NCBI GenBank assembly: GCA_950022655.1
Contig: OX465579.1
Coordinates: 20,435,088 to 20,499,087, forward strand
Length of the DNA stretch: 64,000 bases
Source: Alentia gelatinosa
Taxonomy: Eukaryota; Annelida; Polychaeta; Phyllodocida; Polynoidae
Reading direction: 5' to 3'
Both the position numbers and the translations under genes were made by a program. How positions within the stretch are numbered: position 1 is the first letter of the stretch; every line of letters begins with the position of its first letter. Of this stretch, positions 44,830 through 54,979 are shown piece after piece. The notes below the pieces were generated by a model. That model was not told where the DNA came from, did not search any database, and saw nothing but the letters and a program-made list of their open reading frames with translations.

Positions 44830-45910
44830 TTCTGGGGACAAATCGGAAGGCGTCAAGGCCTGGCCAACAAAGAAGGGCTGGTGGGAGTAACTGGAAAGGT
44901 GGCACAGGTTTGGCAGGGAGGTGTGGTGGGGAGATGGATGGGAGGGTGGGTGTATGAGGGTGACATAGTAACAATGACATTACAGCATTCGCACGTCGGG
45001 CCATACAACCAAACATCATATCGAGATTCACGTGCAAAGCGTGGCAGCCCAATCTTTCCCTCACTTATTGTTATTAAACAAATATCCATTCGCTCCCAAC
45101 CACCGCTCCTTTTACCTTCCCCAGATCATAAAGAAAACCCCCATGTCTTAATGGAAAACACATCCGACAACGCAAAAATACGCTCACGGTTCAGCAGAAG
45201 CGAGAGAAAAAAAACACAGAAATGCACAAAAACTAAACGAGTCCCACACATGACGTCATTTTCATTTGAGCAGCTTGTCAACGTGACTGGGAGTGGTCCG
45301 TGTGGTGGGAGCGTGCGTGAGGGGAGGGAGGATGGAGGGGGAGAGTGGCTGGCGACTCGCAGCGGGCTGTTGGCACAAGGCCTTCCTTCCGGGATCCCCC
45401 ACCGGGGGCCCCTCTTTGTGTAGAGCAGGGGGGCCATTGTCCGCCCGAGCGGCGCTCTGATTGGTCGACGCCACGTGCCTGACCCAGCATGGTTGGCCAG
45501 CTGCAGCTTCCCACATCAATATGCATGAGGCAGCATGTGAGAAGGACGAGACCCTCGCGATACGCGCCAGTAGACGGTTGACAGCGCGGACGGAAAGGTG
45601 GATTTTTAGCAAAGCGCAGCCTACCGACATCCAAGAGTAAAGAAGAAGTCCGTCCCCGTCTCTTCGTTTAGTATAAACATCGTGTCTGTATTGTAACATC
45701 GTCGTCATCATGGTTGGAGGTACGTGTCCTAGTGTGTTTCCTCTGCCGTCGCCGCCGCCGTCGCCGCTGTCTCCTCCGGGCCCAGTGCGTCAAGGCTGGC
45801 CGTGGCGGGTGTCGTGGTGGCGGTGGTCGTGCTACTGCTGCTGGCGGTGGTGCCATTGCCGGAGTCTGCTCGATGGATTTTACTGGATGTCTTTGTGCTC
45901 GCTGCCCGCG
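44830..45910. other. Unique GC-rich sequence with many compositional open frames
   Basis: Frames up to 180 codons overlap in several phases on both strands (for example 44881-45423 plus and 45262-45711 minus). None has domain features, so they are best explained by GC bias. A trinucleotide GCCGCC/GTCGCCG stretch lies at about 45745-45775. Confidence 0.4.
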
Positions 45911-45918
45911 TTCAACTA

Positions 45919-45962
45919 CCGGAGCCAGCCAGCCTGCCAGCCAGCCAGCCAGCCAGCCAAGC
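45919..45962. repeat. (CCAG)n microsatellite
   Basis: CAGCCAGCCAGC units with a few changes. On the complementary strand it reads as Gly/Trp/Leu/Ala repeats. Confidence 0.9.
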
Positions 45963-46156
45963 AGGCAGACACGCTGCAGACTGGCAGATAAACAGAACAT
46001 CTCTGGCTAGCAGGCTGTGAATTCTGTCTTCTGAGGATGTCTCCTTTATCTTTCTGCTTACCAGCCAGGTGAAGGAGACTGAGAGAGTTTTATCAGTGGT
46101 CAAGTGGCCTGATGATGCACGCTTGCTGCTATTTGGACCCAATGCTCCCACCTGCG

Positions 46157-46177
46157 TTTACAGCCATGGACAGCGCC
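46157..46177 (+). promoter_or_regulatory. RE1-like site with a full right half
   Basis: GGACAGCGCC (46168-46177) is the complete right half of the REST/NRSF element as known in vertebrates. The left half is imperfect (about 7 of 11), giving about 17 of 21 overall by hand alignment. It lies 2.6 kb upstream of the CELF exon. Whether this animal has a REST protein is unknown. Confidence 0.25.
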
Positions 46178-46179
46178 GA

Positions 46180-48700
46180 CAGGATCACCAATATAACTGT
46201 CCATTATCGTCTGCGTATGCTGTTAACACTGCACAAATCAACCTGTGGACATTTCACTGAAAACAGGAATAGCTAACAACCATTGGGGACAGTCCCCCCT
46301 ACTGCTATTGTACACAATCATGGCTGACAACCACCACCCGTATTGGCGAGGGAGGGAGAGAGAGAGAGGGAGGTAGTGGAGGGGGTGCCTACGGTACATT
46401 ACTATCGGGATGAATTATTGGCCTCTGAGTATGAGTAATACCCAGGCTGGGGCGGCTGGCGCCTGCTACCACTGCTGCTGCTGCAGGGTTGAACTGACAG
46501 CGGGTTGTGGCACTGCGACTAGGCTGTGGTGACGGTGTCTAGTCGAGCAAGCAGCCATCCAGTGGGTACTACTGCAGTGTGAGCTAGTCACTTGTCATCA
46601 TGCCATAGGGAAAGCCCCAGCAGTAGCAGATGGCTACATCCTCGCCCTGTCTCAATATGCGTCGCCATCACGCATGCACGTCGTGCGGTGGGGACACGCT
46701 GGGCCAGGCCAGGCATTCACATCAGTCGCCGCACCGCCAACCCCCCTCAACACAAAGAATATTGCCGTGTGGCTGGTGACGCTAGGTGCTCTGTGCTTTG
46801 TAACCGCGTCACGCCGGGGCTCAGAGTGATGGGGCTCACCAGGGATGCGGCCTTACACAATACCCACCCCCTCCAACTCCCACCCTAAAAACCCCCGCCC
46901 ACCCTCTGTCTTTCTCTCACAACCCACTCCAGCACACCCACCCCCTAGATGAGTTTGGTAACCAGTTGTCAATGCGTTAAACCCTGTCTACTCTATCAGC
47001 ACTCCGTGTAGGCCGCTTTTACTACGGGGCCGTATTATTATGTACGGCGGAGTGTGGCTGGAGGGTGTGACTGCGTTTATACTACTCACAGGCTGGGTTG
47101 CATTAATATGGGTGAGGTGGGGAGGGGATTGGGGATCGCACGAAAGCTCCCGTTAGAAATCCTTGGGGAGTGGGGCTGAGCGTGCCCCACACAAGGACGA
47201 TAGGCTGGCTGGCGCTTGGCGATATATCACCAATGCCGTGCCACCCACACAGAAACATTCAACAGTCACCGGCGGGTATATAGGCGGAGTAGGGCTGAGC
47301 AGGGCATCAGCTGGCTGCAGTAGATGTCACATCTATTTATACCGGGCTACACCCTTCTAGAAGCCGCCTTTAGGCTCCATGCTATGACCACAGTTAATGA
47401 TAAGTGTATTCTTCACATAGAGGCCCATAAAAGTGGGACAGGGTGGTGGTAGAATTCTGCTGATTCAGTGATATACAAATGCAATACTGGAGCAGGACCA
47501 CCTTTTCCTTAAGGCTGCGCAAGTGGTGTTGGCATGTTAGTGGGCCTTGTTTGTAGTGAGTATAGGGGACAGGGAACTGTGTGGGGGGTGGGAGTGGGTG
47601 CAGCGGGAGGGGTGCCTAGGGTGAGTAGCGTTCATGGCTCGGTGCCAGCCCCAAACTCCCATCTCCCACATTGATTTGATTGCATCCCTCGGTGCCTGAC
47701 CCAGCACCCCTTTTTTCTTATACTGTCCAGTCCCGTTGGCGACAAAATACCCCCTCCCCCTACCAAACCCTACCATGGACGTCAATATTGCTAAGCTTAG
47801 CGACACGGAGAGTGGACAGAGGTCTAGACAGTGGGGGCTGGCCTAGAGTGGCCTAGGGCGACAGGGGCGTGAGGACGCACCCAGTTTATACAGGACTGTG
47901 AGGTAGAGACGCCCTTACGAGTGACTGCGACTCGCTCACGAGCTGCTCGCCCATATTTGTATGCGTCAGAGAACCGCAGCCACGCCCTACCCAAACACCA
48001 GGCATCAGAATGCCTTTCTGTGTACTCTGCTCCCCGACAATACCCTATTTTCAACCCAGACCCTGTCCTCACCAACCCCACTCCTTCCAAACTCGGGCCA
48101 CCCTACCCCACACCCTACCCCATGACCCGGCCGGGTGGCAGCTGGTCTGATCGAACTCAATCAGGAATTAATCTGAACTGCAAATGTTCCCTTGACCTAT
48201 TTCCTGTGGTACCCGGCGAGTATTGGAGAAGCAGCCGACCTGCCAGTCATTACAAATTCACGTGATTAGAAAGTATAAGGGCGTTTGCTTGCAGCGTGGA
48301 CATTGGCTTCATTAATAACTCCACCACGGAATCTCAGCTTGATATTGACTTGGCTTTCACATCCATATCTCCGCCATATGTTCCGCCAGTAGCAGCATTA
48401 AAGTGTACCTCACATGTGTCCTCGATATCATAGACAGTTACTACGTTCTGTTGCATTATATTTTTGTCATTGTGCCATCTAGTGTACCTATATTGACTTC
48501 TAGTTCATTGTTAATGTATAGAATTTCTATCCATAAAGAATATTGTAGCTCTCCCTCGCTCTTCCTGTCTGTTTCTCTGTTCTATGATGGTATTCAATTT
48601 AGGAAATTGCAAAAAACTTAAGAGAGTTGTACTTAGTATCGTGTGCAGTTTATGTTTATGTCATAGATAAATATTTTTAAAGAATATTGATGTTAATTGT
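46180..48700. other. Unique intronic sequence upstream of the CELF exon
   Basis: There is one exact GAGCTGCTC at 47940-47948. No foldback family copy was seen in this 2.5 kb. Pyrimidine-rich tracts occur around 46870-46950 and 47740-47770. Confidence 0.4.
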
Positions 48701-48711
48701 ACTGTGGTATT

Positions 48712-48740
48712 TACTAACACGTATTTACTTTGTCTTGCAG
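48712..48740 (+). promoter_or_regulatory. Branch point and 3' splice site upstream of the CELF exon
   Basis: TACTAAC at 48712-48718 is a perfect match to the strongest branch-point consensus, with the branch A at 48717, 23 nt before the last intron base. A short pyrimidine-rich run ending TTGCAG closes the intron at 48740. Spacing and sequence fit an efficiently used acceptor and fix the exon start. Confidence 0.85.
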
Positions 48741-48869
48741 AGGATAGAAAACTGTTCGTTGGTATGCTGAACAAGCAACAAACTGAGGACGATGTGAGAC
48801 AACTCTTCATACCATATGGTACAATTGAGGAGTGCACCATCCTCAGAGATCAGAACGGCAACAGCAAAG
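48741..48869 (+). CDS. Internal exon of a CELF/Bruno-like RNA-binding protein (start of RRM2)
   Basis: The exon is 129 nt (43 codons' worth) and phase 1 at both ends: it begins with bases 2-3 of a Glu codon and ends with base 1 of a Gly codon. The translation runs [14 protein letters not shown], then a helix TEDDVRQLF, then [13 protein letters not shown] and ends NGNSKG. LFVGML is the RNP2 strand of an RRM. The closing K-G is the start of RNP1, so RNP1 is split by the downstream intron. From family knowledge, the [13 protein letters not shown] and IEECTILR wording is that of RRM2 in the CELF3/4/5/6 (Bruno-like) subgroup rather than CELF1/2, which reads closer to LFIGMISK. These proteins bind U/G-rich RNA and regulate alternative splicing, translation and mRNA stability. 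The IPYG and RDQN positions differ from the vertebrate AFG and RGPD forms I remember. I found no other exon of the gene here. CELF identity is firm; the exact paralogue is not. Confidence 0.93.
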
Positions 48870-48875
48870 GTACGT
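48870..48875 (+). promoter_or_regulatory. 5' splice site downstream of the CELF exon
   Basis: The exon ends AAAG and is followed by GTACGT, a good U2-type donor. Using it leaves the reading frame at phase 1, matching the acceptor, so the exon is symmetric and could be skipped without a frameshift. Reading through gives a stop codon within about ten codons (TAG at 48902). Confidence 0.85.
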
Positions 48876-48981
48876 CATGTTCTATTTACAAACACCCTGC
48901 ATAGAGATATCTTAGGACATCATATAGTGGAACACAGACGTATTTAAGACTGAAGTTGGAAATAAAGATTTAGAAGGAACT

Positions 48982-49236
48982 GCTGAAAAACATGCCATGA
49001 GTTTTGATTGCAGAGTAATCATGCCTCGTGAGATTACGTTGCAAACCAGAATGAATGGCATATTTTCAGCCGCTACAGATCGAGTGCGGTTCAGATTTTA
49101 TCTCACCCCTATCACTGACTGATTCGCTAACGTTTGTGACATCATCCCCCAGTGAGACTCTTTTTTAGAATACTCCATGGGCGTTGATTACGAGTTCCCA
49201 ATATTAAGCGGAAAAATACCAGGGATGAGATAAAAT
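48982..49236 (+). repeat. Family D two-module foldback, best copy
   Basis: The hairpin module (48982-49070) has GCTGAAAAACATGCCAT facing ATGGCATATTTTCAGC with GCCTCGTGAGATTAC inside. The second module (49095-49236) has ends ATTTTATCTCACCCCT and AGGGATGAGATAAAAT (15 of 16 matching) around GACATCAT and CCATGGGCGTTGATTACGAG. It begins about 110 bp after the CELF donor site. Confidence 0.9.
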
Positions 49237-49249
49237 GTGAGAATATGTG

Positions 49250-50280
49250 GATATAGCTCGACCCCATCCGGTCACAGGGCCATAGAAAGAAAAGTTATAC
49301 CAAATTCCAAAATAAACGTAATATATATTAGGCTAAATGAATGTAGCCTTAAAGTTCTGCCAACAAAATAAATGACTGGCCACGAATATGATGTTATATT
49401 CCGAAAGAAGTCTCTACGCAGATATTGACGTGTAGATGTCACCCAGACGTTGCTAGATTTGATTGAAGCGATTGAAGATTAGATTGATGATTAACGGAGC
49501 ATCGTCACATACCTAATGAGTTATACAAACATTAGCTTTTTTTATCCCTACTCTCATGGCATGTCTGGGTTGCATCATTATTATTTACTGTTATATCTGT
49601 TTTTATCCTGATCATTAACATCTAGACTTGTTTAATATTAGCTACTTGCATGCGATCAATTCCAATGGCAAATCACTGAGGGTTCATCCCCTACCAACAC
49701 TACAGACGGGATTAACCACAACATATATTGAAATACCTCCCTGCCAATATTCCCATGCTATCAAACATGGCACGCAAATTCTCATTGCTTGCATACAACA
49801 CCACACATCCCCCAGACGCATAATAACACCGAGTGTAGCCGCTGTAATATGGGTTGTAGGGGAGTGCAGCCTGTGGGGCTGGTTGTGTAAGGGATGGGGA
49901 GTGGGGGATTGAGGGGTGGCAGCGGCCGCCTGCCGAGCAAGCCAGCAATGGCTGGGTCATCCATCAAACACTATTGTCCGGCAGTCCAGCAGGCATGAGT
50001 CCGATTTAACCTCTATACCCACCGCCCCGCACCACACCTTGCCCGCGACAGATCCCATTTTCCCTGTCATCCTCGGCACGACTGATATGTACAGAAGCCC
50101 CCTCGTGGTATCCGATGGATAGGGGAGGGAGGAGGGAGAGTTAGGGTAGTGAGAAAGGGGTCGTGAATGAATGGCACCCCTCCAAGAAGGTGTGATAAGT
50201 TGGCATTTACCCTGCCCTCCTAATCTCCTTTATAAATGGTGATACGAGATGGGCGAGTCTTGAACCACCTTGTGTATGCT
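49250..50280. other. Unique sequence, nothing recognised
   Basis: Short low-complexity open frames only. Confidence 0.35.
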
Positions 50281-50282
50281 TG

Positions 50283-50284
<2 letters not shown>

Positions 50285-50344
<60 letters not shown>
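50285..50344. repeat. (AT)n microsatellite
   Basis: Uninterrupted AT repeat of about 60 bp. Confidence 0.97.
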
Positions 50345-50349
<5 letters not shown>

Positions 50350-51580
50350 GAAGGCTATCCATAAACTACGTCCGCATTGAGAGGGAATAGGGTGTCAAAC
50401 CTTTCGACATTTTGTGTATGGTTCTTCTTTGTTGTATGGCGTACAAGATTGTGAGGAGGGCTGGGGTTCGGAATTTTCACAAATTTTGCGTACATACTTT
50501 ATGGGTGGTCCCCGGGCATATATATTATCTCACAGGATGTATATTTTATTCGGTTATTCGTACTCATACATAGCTGATACCATTGAATATGTGGCTGTTT
50601 ACGCATGTATTTGTACATGTATATATACAAACTTATCCAAGAATCGATTTAGTCCCTGGATTGACTTGATATATCTATCTGAGCATCCTATTAAAGGAAC
50701 ATCTCTTCACTGCCTTCAATTCCACCTTACCCGACGCCAGGACCCATAAATTCACAGCCCTGGCTTCAAATAGGCTCCCGACCTCAAGTCGCTGTACTGC
50801 ACTTGGGCCCCAATACTACCACACCCCAGTCACCCTCAGCCTCCTCCTACTCCTCCTACTCCAGGCGTCCTGCAGGAGGAATGACCTCAACCGTGGAGCA
50901 AACCAACCCTGGAGGGCTGTCACCCCATCGGTCCTGTCTCTTATCACGGACCCCTGTCTGATGCCTTATCAATACACAAGACCCACCCCGACCCACTTTC
51001 CCACGCCCAGTACACTAGCAGGCCGCTGACTCAGGAGTTACACTCCTTTACTTGAGAAATGCCCCGCTGCTGCTGCTGCTGCTGCCAACCTGCTGTTTCC
51101 AATATCTTCTCCAGTAGCTGGTTTCCTACCCCTTTTTATGCATCCGAATTAGAATCTTCCGCTGGAGGGAGAGAATTGAAATTTCTAGGTGCAGCGGCTG
51201 GATTGAATGCGGTTCAATAGGGGAGACATTGTCAATGGAAGTGGAACAATTCTAAACTATCCCCCTTTCCCCCTGTCGGAGCGTCGATATTTTATTGATT
51301 GTTAAAATGGGTTGGGTCTGCTTGGTTCTCTGGCGGTCTTCCTTTCAAAACGTGGCGGTGGCGGCGGCTTGGCTGGCCGCTTGGTCGGGCAGCCTTCCTC
51401 CTCCTTCTCCTCCTCTGCAGCTGCCTAGCTGCTTCTTGCTTGGTGCCGTCTCGCAGGAGCGATCAATACGAGTCATGCCTGAGCAAACATCGCCTGCGCG
51501 GGCAAACTGGCGGATGCAGATATTAAGGTTGTGGCCGCGCTCTACACACGTGTTGGTGTTAGTCGCCTCAGTCCCGCCTG
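50350..51580. other. Unique sequence with a short GCT repeat
   Basis: GCTGCTGCTGCTGCTGC lies at about 51067-51084 and CTCCTACTCCT repeats near 50845. No gene recognised. Confidence 0.35.
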
Positions 51581-51587
51581 TCACTGT

Positions 51588-51655
51588 ACGGCGGCGGGCG
51601 GCGGGCGATGGGCGCTGTAGCAGCGGGCGGCGGCGGGCGGCGGCGGGCGGCCACG
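51588..51655. other. G-rich GGC/GGGC tract, possible G-quadruplex
   Basis: GGCGGCGGGCGGC-type runs with a short interruption resemble the tract at 3.27 kb. Flanking sequence is CpG-rich. Confidence 0.6.
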
Positions 51656-51729
51656 CGTCCTCCCTCTCCTGACGAGGGAATCAATGTTGTCAGTCGCCTC
51701 CGACGGGCCCGCGCGCAGTGTAGCGTCAA

Positions 51730-52630
51730 AGGGTAGCGTCGGAGGGATTTTGTTATGGTGAGAGAGTGTCTATGGTAGAAAGATACATGAGAAGGAAAAG
51801 GGGTTAAGAGCTAGGGGTAGGTAGAGGGCTTACCAGGGGTCTTAGAGAAATGGATGATGTTCAGGACACAAGGGTAAGGATAAAGAGTCTATGGGAAATC
51901 TCTAAGATGTAATCATGTTCAGGTTTCTATCTATCCAACTGAATAAATATATTGAGAGGTACTTAGGACCTGATCTGCTAAAATCAAAGACTAGATGAAC
52001 CATAGATAGAGGGCAAAGTAATGATAACAATGATTAAAAAACACATGCAAGGCTGTATCTATAGCAGTTGCCTACCACTTAAAACAGCTAAGCTCTGCTC
52101 TGTTTTGGACTAGACACTGCAGGCATTAGTTGACATGTGGGGATCTTCTCATTCAAAATAGGGTTATTCTAAACAGGCATGACAGAGAAAATTTTGATCG
52201 AGCAGCTCCAAGCAGTAATGAACAGAAGGGCGGTGATGCGCTTGTCTATGCAATGTTCCTTTATTCGTATATTAATCCTAATAATGAAAGTTCCATTCAG
52301 CCTTGACACCGTTACTGAGCAGGGGGACCCGACCGACGACGTCCACCCATTTTGGGATATTTATGGATAAGACATTTTTTTATATAAAAGGAAAGGTCTG
52401 ACTATTTTAGATGGATAAACCTGCGGATTTGGAAGATAGGTCCAGTTCGGTGTCGGCGTAGGGCTAGGCTGAGGCTTAGGCTGATTGACAGGGTTAGGGA
52501 TATGGATAAAGTTTTCCCGTTCCCTTTCTTCCCCAAAGAAAATCAAATTTGAACCCAAGATAACATACTTAGCCTACTACTAAGTATAACATTTATCCAC
52601 AGTTGTATTGATAAAATACTCGAATTGGGA
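51730..52630. other. Unique sequence; one GAGCAGCTC
   Basis: The exact 9-mer is at 52200-52208. Otherwise no features. Confidence 0.35.
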
Positions 52631-52641
52631 AGATTTAAAAC

Positions 52642-52702
52642 GGGTCAAGTTCCTCTAATGGGCCGAGTTCATTGTGGGTCGAGTTCGTTACTGGTCGAGT
52701 TC
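52642..52702 (+). repeat. Short tandem of GGTCGAGTTC words
   Basis: GGTCAAGTTC, GGCCGAGTTC, GGTCGAGTTC and GGTCGAGTTC start at 52642, 52661, 52677 and 52693, a 16-19 bp period. Confidence 0.7.
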
Positions 52703-52762
52703 TCATGCAGTATTCGTGGGCAGACCCTAATGGCGATGCTGGGCGTGCATCCCTGTCACTGC

Positions 52763-52771
52763 GAGCTGCTC
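52763..52771. promoter_or_regulatory. GAGCTGCTC site
   Basis: Exact 9-mer in unique sequence, flanked CTGC and GTGATC. Confidence 0.4.
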
Positions 52772-52779
52772 GTGATCCC

Positions 52780-54930
52780 CAGACAGCCTCGAGCTGGTTC
52801 ACTGCCTCGTGCCAAAAGACTTTCCATTAACCGGTTAACTCCGGATCACCAGGACTAATTACTTTTACGTCCCCGTGTATGCATGCAGCTTGAGACGCGC
52901 GCATACTCACACTCACAAAAAAAAACCACACACTCCATCGCCTTCCACGCTGCTTGGTTATCAAATTTCAAATTTCTGTTACTATTAAATCAGCGAGAGG
53001 GGGTGTGCGCTGTGTTTCCCAGTGCTCAGTCAAATTACTTGATAGATGATGTAATGAAATTAGTCCTTCTGACAGATCGGGAAATGCGACATGGAAATGA
53101 AGTTTAAACATCTGCATGTTGATTGGAGAATTTGTGAAAGTTAAAACTTCCTTTATGGAATTTTATGCTTCAGTGTGCGCGGGGGATTATGCCCGTAATT
53201 ATGTTAGAAGCAGTGCGGATCTGGGCGCTTGTTCTAAAAAAATGAAAAATAACACAGATGTGGCATTTTCGTGAAATTTCTTATCATGCGGAAAATGAGG
53301 TATTTATACTTATCCTCCGGCGAGAGTGATGGGAGGTTTCTTTATAAATCCGAAATAAATTGACAGATCACAGCAACCCCCAGTGCTGACGTTAACAGAC
53401 CGTTAAACAGTTTTAAATATCCAGGTTAAAGAACCCTGACCTCTCCATGTCTGGGTTAAGCAGGCAGTTGCAATAACCCATTTAGATATACAATATATGA
53501 AAGTGAACCGAATAACCCCAAGGGTGGTAATCGCACCGGGACGGCTGACAAAGGCTCTGCAGACCCGTGAATATTGTGGCATTACTCATTGATGAGGCTG
53601 TCCTTGGAGTGGCCGTTATGAGTGTATGGCCGACCCTAACATGTACAGTCAGCCCGCTGCTAATGGTCACACCTATGATACGGTCACTCATAGGAAACTA
53701 TCAGTAGTACCGAAATCGTGTTGTATCACCATGCTTCATATTATAAGGTGGCCAAGCCCCCATAGATCATATACAACCTAAGGAGTTCATACATTTATAT
53801 TCCACGCAGCCATTCGTAACTTTACTACATTCATCTTCTTCTCTGTCTATTCTTATGTGGAGCAAAAGTGCTGATAACGATACTGAACTTAGGGAAAACA
53901 AAGGGTGTCCTCATGGTGGAGCACCAGCAGGGTAGCTGGGTAGCGCTGTGGGGTTGGACAGGTGGTGTGGAGAGGGGGCGGGGGTGGCTGGGCCAAGCTG
54001 GCGGGGTGTTTTGGATTGGTATGGTCAGTCACGTCCAGCGCAGACACACACAGACCGTGCCGTGGACCGGCCGCCGGGCCCCGGGACCCGGGAAAGCCCG
54101 GCCCTGTCCACTGTCCACTCTCTGGGGTAATGTCATTAATCATCTCTGTGTGTCCTCACACACACACACTCACTCCTGCCGCCCCCAACCACGTCCCTGC
54201 TCCTGGGCTTCGTGATGAGGGTGTGTGTGGGGGACGGGTGATGGACAAATAACCGTGGAGGCTAGATGTGTGGAGGCCTATGTGTGGTAGCATTATAGGA
54301 TATGTATTGGATTTCAATACATGTAATATATAAACTGCGTCGATAATACAGTACCGTATTTAGGTAGGATATCGTTAACCCTCTAACATCTTATTGAGCA
54401 ATAAACGATAAATGTTAAATTCTAAAACCTTAGAAATATGTAGAGTTCATGGTGTTGGCTACAGTGGTACTGGATTTTTCTTTCTAGAAAAGGGAGTGGT
54501 GAGGTAGACTTCCTTCCCTGTTTGTATAAATAACAAAACAATGTATCCTATGCGCAATCCTAAAAGATTACACCAGGGTACATGCTATATAGGATTACAA
54601 GTCCACTGACTGATAAGCATATACAAAACCACACGTGATTGATCTATTTGTCTATGGTTATCGCATTATCGGCGCAAAAGCAATGGTTGCCACCATCACT
54701 GACTCCAGTCATCCGCAGGCATCAGACATGGTCTCAGTACAGTGAATGTGTAGTATAAGCGGCAGGCACCTAGGCTTGACTCATCTAGCCAGAGGATCAG
54801 CATACATAATCATTTCACTTATGACACACTGCCCGCTGAATAATTGATGCCTTTCTATGGCGAGTAGCAGAATATCACCATTGTCTTGCACACTCTGCGA
54901 AACTAGGACATCGACTGTACAGCGCTGAGT
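52780..54930. other. Unique sequence, nothing recognised
   Basis: A GC-rich part (about 53930-54250) produces several open frames in different phases. No gene evidence. Confidence 0.35.
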
Positions 54931-54932
54931 AA

Positions 54933-54972
54933 CCCCCCCCCCCTGTAACACACACACACACACACACACACA
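54933..54972. repeat. Poly(C) run and (CA)n microsatellite
   Basis: Eleven C at 54933-54943, then CACACA from about 54949 to 54972. Confidence 0.93.
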
Positions 54973-54979
54973 TCTACCC

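Larger units (their letters stand above)
1..48740 (+). other. Putative upstream intron of the CELF-like gene, at least 48.7 kb
   Basis: No exon of RRM1 or of the linker before RRM2 was recognised upstream, and no other open frame here has recognisable protein homology. This is inference from absence: short exons without a start codon could be missed by eye, and nested or antisense genes cannot be excluded. The content is repeats, minisatellites and unique sequence, listed separately. Confidence 0.5.

Noticed and set aside
44881..45711. Open frames of 149-180 codons on both strands
   Set aside because: They overlap in several phases, are low-complexity and GC-biased, and show no domain or splice evidence.
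45680..45731. Possible first exon ending GGAG before GTACGT
   Set aside because: The start codon at 45710 leaves only about ten bases before the donor-like site, with no promoter evidence; such matches are common by chance.
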